DNA from: Flavobacterium terrae
GTDB taxonomy: Bacteria; Bacteroidota; Bacteroidia; Flavobacteriales; Flavobacteriaceae
Assembly (NCBI RefSeq): GCF_900142035.1
Contig: NZ_FQZI01000001.1
Coordinates: 620,001 to 684,000 of the forward strand
DNA length: 64,000 nt
Reading direction: 5' to 3'
Each line of letters opens with the position of its first letter. Within the stretch, counting starts at the first letter, position 1. The notes under the pieces were generated by a model, which searched no databases, had not been told where the DNA came from, and saw only the letters and a list, made by a program, of their open reading frames with translations. This document shows, piece after piece, positions 15,025 through 24,200 of this stretch. Position numbers and translations under genes: made by a program.

Positions 15025-15421
15025 ATGATTTTAATTTTATCAGATTAAGAAGACTTTTAAACAATCCAAATTATTGAATGGCTTGAAATTTTTGACAAGA
15101 AATGGGTAAGAATTAATAGAGAAGAAATAGTCAGTATAGATTATGTAGGGGCAATTATTGTTTTTACTTTGAATCAGTATAGTTTTAAGAGGTTTTGGAA
15201 TGTTACAAAAGATGAAATTTAGGTTTGAAGAATTGTGAGTTCAGGCATGTTTGCAGCGATTGTAGGGCTTATGTGGAAAATCCAAACGATATGTATTCAA
15301 AGCCATTAAAATGTGGTTATAATCTATTACGAATGTTTGGGAAGAGTGGAGTACAAATCCCGTAAAAGAAGATGCAATTGCTTTTTACGGGATGTTTGAT
15401 TTTGTAAAAAATAACTATTAA
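15025..15421 (+). pseudogene. Fused remnant of a second ATP-grasp/SPASM maturase pair
   Basis: From ATG 15025 the frame reads MILILSD, stop, EDF, stop, then IIEW-EIFDKKWVRINREE, matching the start of the ATP-grasp maturase but with two in-frame stops. Near 15150 it jumps to LNQYSFKRFWNVTKDEI, matching the region before the SPASM Cys cluster. After a frameshift the frame continues NCEFRHVCSDCRAY and YSKPLKCGYN; after a second, one-base shift near 15323 it reads TNVWEEWSTNP and ends at 15421. Most of both genes is thus deleted and the rest is frameshifted. The similarity to the intact genes is plain but not identical, so the copy is an older one. Confidence 0.85.
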
Positions 15422-15463
15422 ATTAATTTTTAAGGTTGCATTTTTGCCAGATAAGAATGATAT

Positions 15464-17743
15464 TTATTTATGCTTATTACTCATTATGAATTCGAGCGTT
15501 CCTCCTTTTATAATATCTTCATAGTTTATAAAAAAATTGGTTAATGGTTTTTTATTCAACAACATTTTTTTGACATATATGTTTTTATCGGAACCGTTAT
15601 TGACTTTTATTTGAAATGATTTTCCATTTTCAAGATTGATTGTTGCATTTTGAACAGTAGGGCTTCCTATGGCATATTCGTTATTTCCAGGAGCAACAGG
15701 ATAAAATCCTAACGATGAAAAAATATACCAAGCACTCATTTGTCCGCAATCGTCATTTCCTCCTAATCCATCAGGAGTAGGTTTGTATTGCATTTTTAAG
15801 GTCTTTCTAATAATTTCTTGTGATTTCCAAGGCTGGTCGGTCCAGTTGTATAAATAAGCTACATGATGTGCGGGTTCATTGCCATGCACATAACCTCCAA
15901 TAATTCCGTCTCTAGTGATGTCTTCGGTATCAGCAAAGAAAACATCTGGTAAGTTCATTGAAAATAATTCATCGAGCTTTTTTGTAAATACTTTTTTGCC
16001 TCCCATTGCTTCTACTAAAGCGTTAGGATTTTGTGGAACAAAAAAGGTGTAATTCCAACTATTTCCTTCAATAAAACCTTGTCCGTGTGTATTTAATGGA
16101 TCAAACTCTTTTTTGAAACTTCCATCAGCTAATTTAGGACGCATGAAACCAGTAGCTACATCAAAATTATTCTTCCAATTTTCAGAACGTTTTAAGAATT
16201 GTTCATAAACATCGTTTCGGTTTAATTTTTTGGCTAATTGTGCTATTGCCCAATCGTCATAAGCATATTCCAACGTGTTTGAAACCGAAATGCCACTTTT
16301 TTCAGAAGGAATAAAACCTTTGTCAATATAAAAACCTATGCCTTCGTAATCTCTTTTGTTTGCAGTTGCAATACAAGCCTCTAATGCTTTATTGGCATCT
16401 CCTGTATAATTTCCCTTCAAAATGGCATCAGACAAAAGAGAAACACTGTGATAACCGCTCATGCACCAATTGTCATTTGCATAATGACTCCAAATAGGTA
16501 ACATTTTATAAGGACTTTGTTCGTAATGCTTCATCATTGAATGAACCATATCGTTGTTCTTTTTTGGCTGAATGATATTGAATAAAGGATGCAAAGCTCT
16601 ATAAGTATCCCAAAGAGAAAAAGTAGTGTAGTTAGTAAAATCTTCAGCTTGATGTATATTTTGATCTAATCCTTTATACTTTCCATCTAAGTCCATGTAA
16701 GTTGTTGGAGCCAAAAATGAATGATACATTGCCGTATAGAAATTGGTTTTTAGATCTTCATCGCCTTCTACTTCGACTTTTTTCAATTCTCTTTCCCAGG
16801 CATTTTGAGCATCATTTTTAGCTTTTTCAAAATCCCAATGTTTAATTTCGGATAAATTTAAAAGTGCTCTATCCATACTTACAGACGAAAGTGCCATTTT
16901 GATTTTTATTTTTTCATTTTCAGAAGTTTTGAAATTGAAATACATTCTGATTTGTTTTCCAGCTGCTTCTGGAAAGTTCTTTTCTTGGTTAAATTTTCGC
17001 CAAAATCCTTTATAAACTTGCTTTTCTTCGAAGTTTTTAGCTCCGTATTCAATAAAAGGCTTCGAAAAACTCATGGCAAAATATTGTGTGCGAGTTCTTG
17101 CCCAACCATTGGTCTGACGATAGCCAGTAATCAAAGTATCGTTTACTACACGGACATAGGTCCATACATTTTTTTCTTGGTAATTATAAATACCACTCAT
17201 CAGATCCAAAATAATATGTGCTTCTTCTGATTTTGGAAATGTATACTGATGAAATCCTACACGGTTAGAAGCCGTTAATTCGGCAACAATATTATCGTCA
17301 TCTAATTTTACTTTATAATAACCGGCTTCTGCTACTTCGTTTGAATGTGAAAAAGCCGAACGAAATCCGTTTAGAGGTTTATCAGCTGTGCCAGGATTTA
17401 ATTGTAATTTCCCTAATGTTGGCATTACCAAAAAATCACCCAAGTCGGAATGTCCTGTCCCGCTGAAATGGGTGTGGCTGAAGCCGACAATCGTTTTGTC
17501 GTCGTACTGGTAGCCGGCGCAGTATTTATACACATCGGGATTGTATTTTCCATTTACTGCATACGGAATAGTGTCGGTATCTGGACTTAATTGTACCATC
17601 CCAAATGGAACAGAGGCTCCTGGATAAACATGGCCCATTCGTTGAGTTCCTATAATGGGTTTGACGTATTTTGTGTATTTGTTTTGACTGTAAGTTAGCG
17701 TAACAAAAAAAAGAATTAATATGCAGGTAATTTTTTTGTGCAT
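15464..17743 (-). CDS. GH92 family glycosidase (alpha-mannosidase type), exported
   Basis: This 759-residue protein starts with a signal peptide ending TYSQ and continues YVKPIIGTQRMGHVYPGASVPFGMVQLSPD, split here as the typical GH92 opening. Later motifs fit the family: SLWDTYRALHPLF near residue 375, GFIEGNSWNYTFF near residue 554, GNEPAHHVAYLYNW near residue 631 and GNDDCGQMSAWYIFSS near residue 671. GH92 enzymes are calcium-dependent exo-alpha-mannosidases, mostly acting on N-glycans or yeast mannan. It stands alone without SusC/D partners, so it is not part of an obvious polysaccharide utilisation locus. The final residues are not a T9SS domain, suggesting a periplasmic location. Confidence 0.92.
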   Translation of the reverse strand: MHKKITCILILFFVTLTYSQNKYTKYVKPIIGTQRMGHVYPGASVPFGMVQLSPDTDTIPYAVNGKYNPDVYKYCAGYQYDDKTIVGFSHTHFSGTGHSDLGDFLVMPTLGKLQLNPGTADKPLNGFRSAFSHSNEVAEAGYYKVKLDDDNIVAELTASNRVGFHQYTFPKSEEAHIILDLMSGIYNYQEKNVWTYVRVVNDTLITGYRQTNGWARTRTQYFAMSFSKPFIEYGAKNFEEKQVYKGFWRKFNQEKNFPEAAGKQIRMYFNFKTSENEKIKIKMALSSVSMDRALLNLSEIKHWDFEKAKNDAQNAWERELKKVEVEGDEDLKTNFYTAMYHSFLAPTTYMDLDGKYKGLDQNIHQAEDFTNYTTFSLWDTYRALHPLFNIIQPKKNNDMVHSMMKHYEQSPYKMLPIWSHYANDNWCMSGYHSVSLLSDAILKGNYTGDANKALEACIATANKRDYEGIGFYIDKGFIPSEKSGISVSNTLEYAYDDWAIAQLAKKLNRNDVYEQFLKRSENWKNNFDVATGFMRPKLADGSFKKEFDPLNTHGQGFIEGNSWNYTFFVPQNPNALVEAMGGKKVFTKKLDELFSMNLPDVFFADTEDITRDGIIGGYVHGNEPAHHVAYLYNWTDQPWKSQEIIRKTLKMQYKPTPDGLGGNDDCGQMSAWYIFSSLGFYPVAPGNNEYAIGSPTVQNATINLENGKSFQIKVNNGSDKNIYVKKMLLNKKPLTNFFINYEDIIKGGTLEFIMSNKHK

Positions 17744-17796
17744 GGTTTGATTTTTAGTTGAGTTGTCTAGTGTTGCTTTTTCTTCGAAGGTATTTA

Positions 17797-17832
17797 AAAA
17801 AAAATCGATAACTAAAAAGTTATCGATTTTTA
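17797..17832. terminator. Bidirectional hairpin between the C1 peptidase and GH92 genes
   Basis: The arms AAAAATCGATAACT and AGTTATCGATTTTT enclose AAAA, with A-rich and T-rich flanks. It terminates the C1 peptidase transcript on the minus strand. Confidence 0.8.
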
Positions 17833-17851
17833 AAAAAAGTATGATGAAAAG

Positions 17852-19048
17852 TTATATTTTCAGCTTTGATGCTATAGCAGCTGGTACTCCTTTTTTATGA
17901 AGCATGATAGCTGTTGCTTTATATTTTGCAAATTCTTTAGACATGTACAAATACCCTTTATAGTCGTTTGTCGTGCCCCAAGAATTTTTAACAATGTAAT
18001 ATTCTTTTCCGTTTTGATCTTTTGAAATCCCTACGATATGCATTCCGTGATCATCAGTAGTTGTGTAATTATCAAATGCTTTTTGGCGCATTTCTTCAGT
18101 TACTACAGCTTCTTTCTTAGGGCCATTAAACATATCAGCTTTCTCTTCGGCAGTCATATCTTCGATTTTCTTTTCAGGAACATAAGCTACACCGTTTTTC
18201 CAAGAGAAACTTTTTTCACTTACATCTCCAGCCCAAGCTACTGAATAACCATTTTTAAGTGCATTATCAATGATGTCTGTCAATTCGTTCATTTTTACAT
18301 TGTAAACCTGATCGTAGTTCCAGTTGTCTGGTACCATTAATACAAATTTTGAATAATATGGATACTCTTGTAATGAAGAAATTTCAACATAATCATCAGC
18401 ATTAATTCCCACTACTTCTTTAGCAAAAGTTTCAGGAGTGTATTTTTTGCCATTGTAATCAAATGTTTTTGGTACTTGTCCAAGGTAAGCATCAATCATT
18501 GCAGCATATGCTTTTTCCCAGTTAGGTGTTAATTCACCATTTGGATTAGAAACTACAGCTTTTAGAAATCCTTCTATTAATGCAGCCATTTCAGCAAATT
18601 TGTTTTTGTCTGTACCATAATTTAAACCTGTATAAACAGATTGTGGAACGGCACCATATTTACGGTACATATTAATTACGTCATGGAAAGCTCCTCCATC
18701 ACCTAACGCTACAGAACCGTGCATGCGCACGTAGTTTCTTCCTTTTTCTACATAAGCATTACGAGCTGAGAAGATTTGAGATAATTCAACAGGTTTTTTA
18801 CCCATACGAATCATTTCAGATTCTAAAAATGAATTAGCCGAATAACTCCAACAAGTACCTGAAGAACCTTGGTTTTTTACTGAAGTGTTTTCAATATTTA
18901 CAACATCTGCAAATTTAAAAGACTCTTTACTCTTCTCACTTGCGTTTATTTTTAGTGAATTAACCAAATTGTCTTGAGCATTTCCAGCTAACGCAGAGGC
19001 AATTAGTGAAGCAGCGACAATTATTGGTTTAAGTGGAATGTTATGCAT
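17852..19048 (-). CDS. C1 (papain-like) family peptidase, aminopeptidase C type, exported
   Basis: A 398-residue cysteine peptidase with an N-terminal signal peptide (about residues 1-24, ending ALAGNAQ). The catalytic Cys lies in NQGSSGTCWSYS near residue 66, the His in DDHGMHIVGI near residue 335, and the Asn in IVKNSWG near residue 355. The spacing is that of bleomycin hydrolase/PepC-like enzymes, which trim N-terminal residues from peptides; the secreted form is common in Bacteroidota. It is followed by a terminator and forms its own transcript between two other exported hydrolases. Confidence 0.92.
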   Translation of the reverse strand: MHNIPLKPIIVAASLIASALAGNAQDNLVNSLKINASEKSKESFKFADVVNIENTSVKNQGSSGTCWSYSANSFLESEMIRMGKKPVELSQIFSARNAYVEKGRNYVRMHGSVALGDGGAFHDVINMYRKYGAVPQSVYTGLNYGTDKNKFAEMAALIEGFLKAVVSNPNGELTPNWEKAYAAMIDAYLGQVPKTFDYNGKKYTPETFAKEVVGINADDYVEISSLQEYPYYSKFVLMVPDNWNYDQVYNVKMNELTDIIDNALKNGYSVAWAGDVSEKSFSWKNGVAYVPEKKIEDMTAEEKADMFNGPKKEAVVTEEMRQKAFDNYTTTDDHGMHIVGISKDQNGKEYYIVKNSWGTTNDYKGYLYMSKEFAKYKATAIMLHKKGVPAAIASKLKI

Positions 19049-19143
19049 AATATTTTTTTTGATATTACTAATAGTTGTGTAAAGTTAAAAATTGTTACAT
19101 ACTAAAACTTATTTTAACATCGATTTAGGCTTTTCTTAAGAAA

Positions 19144-19175
19144 TAAAAAATCCCAAAACATTTGTTTTGGGATTT
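19144..19175. terminator. Terminator after the S9 peptidase gene
   Basis: Arms AAATCCCAAAACA and TGTTTTGGGATTT surround a two-base centre, flanked by A-runs that give the U-tract on the minus strand. Confidence 0.82.
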
Positions 19176-19181
19176 ACTATT

Positions 19182-21098
19182 TTAAAGTGTTTCTTTTAAC
19201 CACTTGAAAAATTCTCTTTGCCAAACCAATGCGTTTTGTGGTTTTAAAACCCAGTGATTTTCTTCTGGAAATAATAAGAACCTACTTTTGATTCCTTTTA
19301 GTTGAGCCGCTTGGAAAGCTTCTTGTCCTTGTCCAATTGGTACACGGTAATCTTTTCCACCTTGAATGATCATAATTGGGGTGTTCCAATTGTTTACAAA
19401 ATTAATTGGATTGAATTCATTGTAAGTTTTTTGAGCAATTTTGTTTTCTTTTTCCCAGTAAGCACCACCTGAATCCCAGTTCGTAAAGAACACTTCTTCG
19501 GTCGTGCCATACATACTTTGTGTGTTGAAAATACCACAATGAGAAATAAAAGTTTTAAAACGATTTTTATGGATACCAGCTAATTGGAAAACTGAATAAC
19601 CGCCGTAACTTGCGCCAACAGCACCTAAGCGAGTTTTGTCTACGTAAGATTCTTTTGCTACATCATCTATAGCTGTAAGATAGTCATCCATAACTTGACC
19701 ACCCCAATCACCAGAAATTTGTTCGTTCCATTTTACACCATGACCAGGCATTCCGCGACGATTAGGAGCTACAACCACATAACCTTGTGATGCAATAGTT
19801 TGAAAATTCCATCTAAAAGAATAGTACTGTGATAAAGCACTTTGCGGTCCGCCTTGACAATAAAGTAGTGTAGGATATTTTTTGTTGGCATCAAAATTAG
19901 GAGGAAGAATCACCCAAACTAACATTTTTTTTCCGTCAGTAGTCGTAACATATCTTTTTTCTGTTTTACAAAGGGCTAACTTGTTATAGATTTCTGTGTT
20001 TACATTTGTGATTTGATTCCAGATTTTCTTTTTTAAATCATAAGAAAAAACTTCAGAAGCATGATTCATGTCATTTCTAGCTACAATTACTTTGTCGACA
20101 CTGAAGCCAATAATCTCTGTAACATCAAAATTCCCGTTTGTTATTTGATTTACTTTTACAGCAATTTTTGTTAAGCCTGGGAAGTTTACTTCAAATAGTT
20201 GTTTTGTGCCATCAACCGGTGCAATGAAATATACTTTTTTTCCATCAGGACTCCACTTGAAACTATCAACTGTACCATCCCAAGCAGCAGTAAGATTTAT
20301 GTTCATTCCTTTAAAGTGAACTATGATATCATTTTTGTCGGCTTCATATCCATCTCGCTTCATTTGAAGCCATGTCAAGTTACCGTTAGGAGAAAATAAA
20401 GGATGTGTGTCGTAGCCTAAATTTCCTTCAGTTAAGTTTTTAGTTTCCTTAGTTTCTATGTTGTATTGGTATAAATCAGTATTTGTACTAGTAGCATATG
20501 CTGTTCCAGATTTTTTTTTGCAAACATAAATAATGTTTTTACTGTCTGGCGACCAAATATAATCTTCATCCCCTCCAAAAGGCTTTTGCGGAGCATCAAA
20601 TAATTCTCCTTCCATTATATCAACTGGTGCTGCTAAACGTACATTAGGAGAAGGTACTCCACCAAAAAAAACATGATTGTATGTGCCGTCTCTCCAAGTA
20701 TCCCAATGGCGATAATCTAATCCGTCATACACCTGAGCGTTTGATTTGTCTAATTCTGGATATACATCTTTCCCAAAAACATTACTTATCTTAACCTCTT
20801 GATGAGATAAAAGATACAATCCATCTGGAGAAATGTTTTTGTCAACAATTAGTTCTTTGTGTTCCGTTATTTCAGTTGGATTACCACCATTTACAGAAAT
20901 CGTATAATACTTTGAGTTTGATTTGTTTTCTTCAATAGAAGGAGTTGCTACTTTGTAAACAATGTTTTTACCATCTTTTGAAATTCCCAAAGGAGTCACG
21001 CGTCCCAATTTCCACAGTAATTCTGGAGTCATGACTTCTTGGGCAATTGCTGAATTTATTCCCATAAGCGTTAAACTTAATAATGCTAGTTTTTTCAT
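19182..21098 (-). CDS. S9 family serine peptidase (acylaminoacyl/dipeptidyl peptidase type), exported
   Basis: This 638-residue protein has a signal peptide from the ATG at 21098 (MKKLALLSLTLMGINSAIAQ); an upstream in-frame ATG would add 15 residues before the signal and is unlikely. Residues about 30-370 look like a WD/propeller region (IWSPDSKNI, FKWSPDGKKVYF). The C-terminal alpha/beta hydrolase has the nucleophile Ser in GASYGGYS near residue 498, Asp in GGKDYRVP and His in EENHWV. S9 enzymes cleave short peptides; this one is probably periplasmic and works with the neighbouring peptidases in peptide nutrition. Confidence 0.93.
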   Translation of the reverse strand: MKKLALLSLTLMGINSAIAQEVMTPELLWKLGRVTPLGISKDGKNIVYKVATPSIEENKSNSKYYTISVNGGNPTEITEHKELIVDKNISPDGLYLLSHQEVKISNVFGKDVYPELDKSNAQVYDGLDYRHWDTWRDGTYNHVFFGGVPSPNVRLAAPVDIMEGELFDAPQKPFGGDEDYIWSPDSKNIIYVCKKKSGTAYATSTNTDLYQYNIETKETKNLTEGNLGYDTHPLFSPNGNLTWLQMKRDGYEADKNDIIVHFKGMNINLTAAWDGTVDSFKWSPDGKKVYFIAPVDGTKQLFEVNFPGLTKIAVKVNQITNGNFDVTEIIGFSVDKVIVARNDMNHASEVFSYDLKKKIWNQITNVNTEIYNKLALCKTEKRYVTTTDGKKMLVWVILPPNFDANKKYPTLLYCQGGPQSALSQYYSFRWNFQTIASQGYVVVAPNRRGMPGHGVKWNEQISGDWGGQVMDDYLTAIDDVAKESYVDKTRLGAVGASYGGYSVFQLAGIHKNRFKTFISHCGIFNTQSMYGTTEEVFFTNWDSGGAYWEKENKIAQKTYNEFNPINFVNNWNTPIMIIQGGKDYRVPIGQGQEAFQAAQLKGIKSRFLLFPEENHWVLKPQNALVWQREFFKWLKETL

Positions 21099-21162
21099 GT
21101 TTTCATTTTTTGAAAGAGATGCTAAATTATAAAATTTTATCACTCTTAGTTTCTTCTAATAA

Positions 21163-21191
21163 AAAAACGCCTTCATTTGGAAGGCGTTTTT
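21163..21191. terminator. Terminator after the T9SS metallopeptidase gene
   Basis: Stem AAAAACGCCTTC/GAAGGCGTTTTT with a 5-base loop lies just downstream of the minus-strand gene ending at 21212, with an A-run on the plus strand that becomes the U-tract. Confidence 0.85.
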
Positions 21192-21211
21192 GAAATTTGG
21201 TTTGTTTATGA

Positions 21212-24200
21212 TTAGTTTTTGATAAAACGTTTTGTTGTTGAAGTACCATTGTTAGAAACTTCAATTACATAATTACCATTACTTAAACGAGAAACATCAA
21301 TCGTTCCATTAGCAATTTTTCCATCTAAGATAATTTGCCCCATTAAATTAAAAACTCGGAAAGTTGCGTCTTCAGAAACTGAAGAGATGTTTAAGAAATC
21401 TTTAGTAGGATTAGGATATAATCTAATTTCACTAGTAGTATTTACAAATGAATTGTTTTCTTCCTCTCTAGCAGCAGCAGTAATGTTGATTGTGTAATCT
21501 TCCACTTGACCGTAAGAGAATGACTCACATGAAGTAGGTACACCGTTGTATTTCATCGAAACTCTCATTCTTGTAGCTCCTAAAGTAGCAGTAGAAGGGA
21601 TTGTGAAAGTTCCAGAAACTGGAGTAGTTTTTGAAGCAGTATTTGTCCAAACTGTCTCACCTGGATCTGTAAATACACCATTTTGGTTGTAATCGATAAA
21701 TACAGCATAACCTTCATTGTAAATAGTACCTGTCCATGTTGGAGTGATAGTGATTGTTTGAGATGACCCTCTTCCTGCATTTGTAGAAAGTGTTGTGAAA
21801 TTCTCATAACCAGCAGTACCAGTAGAAGCATTGTTAATTGAACCAATTACAACTCTTCCAATTCTTTCGTCAGCAGTGTTGTTACCTTGTGATGTACAGT
21901 AAGTTAAAGATACTGAAGAAGTTGTTACATTAACAGTATTACTTGATGCAGAAACGTTACCAGCAGCATCTTTAGCTCTTACAGAGAAAGTATAAGCTGT
22001 TGATGCAGTTAAACCAGTCACATTATAAGTTGTTGAAGCAGTTGTTCCAATTATTGTTGCACCACGATATACATCATATCCAGTTACGCCTACATTGTCT
22101 GTTGAAGCAGTCCAAGATAAGTTTGTTGAATTTGTTGTTGTTCCAGAAGCTGTTAAGTTTGTTGGAGCTGTTGGAGCCGTTGTGTCAGCTGTTCCACCAG
22201 TAATGTTGATTGTGTAATCTTCCACTTGTCCATAAGAAAATGATTCACATGAAGTAGGTACACCGTTGTATTTCATCGAAACCCTCATTCTTGTAGCTCC
22301 TAAAGTAGCAGTAGAAGGAATTGTGAAAGATCCAGAAACTGGAGTTGTTGTAGAAGCTGCTTTTGTCCAAACTGTCTCGCCAGCATCTGTAAATACACCA
22401 TTTTGGTTGTAATCGATAAATACAGCGTAACCTTCACTATAAACAGTACCTGTCCATGTTGGAGTGATAGTGATTGTTTGAGAAGAACTTCTTGCTGCAG
22501 ATGTAGACAAACTTGTGAAATTCTCATAACCAGCAGTGCCAGTTGAAGCATTGTTAATTGAACCAATTGCAACTCTTCCAATTCTTTCATCAGCAGTGTT
22601 ATTACCTTGTGATGTACAGTAAGTTAAAGACACTGAAGAAGTTGTTACATTAACAGTATTACTTGAAGCAGAAACGTTACCAGCAGCATCTTTAGCTTTT
22701 ACTGAGAAAGTATAAGCTGTTGATGCAGTTAAACCAGTCACATTATAAGTTGTTGAAGCAGTTGTTCCAATTACTGTAGCTCCTTGGTATACATCATATG
22801 CAGTTACACCTACATTGTCTGTAGAAGCAGTCCAAGATAAGTTAGTTGATGAAGATGTAGTTCCAGAAGCAGTTAAGTTTGTTGGTGCTGTTGGTGCAGT
22901 TGTATCTACTACTGGAGCAGATGTCGTAACATTTACTGTGTTGCTAGCTGTAGAAACATTTCCAGCAGCATCTTTTGCTCTAACTGAGAAAGTATAAGCA
23001 GTAGAAGCTGTCAATCCAGTTACATTATAAGCAGTAGAAGCTGTAGTTCCAATTACAGTAGCTCCACGATATACATCATAGCCAGTTACACCTACGTTAT
23101 CTGTAGACGCAGTCCAAGACAAGTTAGTTGTTGTTTGTGTAGTTCCAGATGCAGTTAAATTAGTTGGTGCAGATGGCGCTACTGTGTCTGTTGATCCGGC
23201 AGTAATTGTGAAATTTGTATTTGAAACATCAAAGAATATATGATTTGTTCCTTTTACCATTAATCTTGCAGTAGTTGAAGGTGTGTTAGGTATAGTTACA
23301 GCTTGTGTACCATCATTAGGAGTTGCCGCTAAAATTGTTGACCAAGTATTTCCTCCATCAGTTGAAATTAAAATATCAACATTAGCACAATTTACACCAT
23401 TTGCGGTTGTACCAGCTACATTCCAAGTTACAGTTTGTGTAGATCCACCAGTATATGAAACAGCAGTGTTTGGAGCTGTTACAGCAAAAGGACCAGCAGT
23501 TACATTTACAGTAACAACCATGTCATCTGAATTATTTGCAGAACCACCAGCTCTATTGTCGCGAACAGTTAATCTGAAATTCATAGTTCTTGCAACAGAT
23601 GGTACTGCTTCAACTGTGATTTCTGAACCAGCAGTTGTAGTAGCTCCAGCTAATACCGAAGACATTCTAGGGAAGTATCTTACTGGTGATGAACTAGAAG
23701 AATATGATCTAAAAGTAGGTCCAGAAGTTTTTGTAGCACTTGCTGCAGAACTCGCACCTGTCTGTGAGCTTGAAGCATTGTCAAATTGTTCCCAGTTAAA
23801 AGTTAATGCATCTCCATTTGCATCTGTTCCTGTTCCAGTTAACATGAAAGGAGTGCTTTTAGGAATAGTATAGTCAGCACCAGCATTTGCAGTTGGTACT
23901 GCATTTCCTGTTGCAGTATTTGTTTGACAAGTTTTTCCTTTAATATTGTTAGTTACCTGTTGGATACTAAAAGCATGGAAGTAAGCGTCTGAGTGTGGTT
24001 GAATATCTTGCGAAGTAATACCAGCATAACCCATGATTGACGATCCAGATCCTGGCTCCATATTTGCTCCAGTTCCTTCATTACTCATAGAGAATGTGTG
24101 GTTAGCACCAAATTGATGACCTAATTCGTGAGCTACATAGTCAATATCGAAATTATCACCTGATGGTATTCCGTCTGCAGGAGAGGTGTAGCCACTGCCT

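Noticed and set aside
15025..15421. A functional small gene made by fusion of the two maturase fragments
   Set aside because: At least two in-frame stops and two frameshifts interrupt the similarity, so no continuous product is possible.
15464..17743. Polysaccharide utilisation locus around the GH92 enzyme
   Set aside because: No SusC/SusD pair, regulator or further glycosidase is adjacent; the neighbouring genes are peptidases with separate terminators.
23283..23873. 196-codon open frame opposite the metallopeptidase gene
   Set aside because: It is antisense to Ig-like and linker domains of a well-supported protein; its Val/Ala/Pro-rich composition is the mirror of Thr/Ser/Gly-rich coding, and similar shadows occur at 22000-22203 and 22815-22997.
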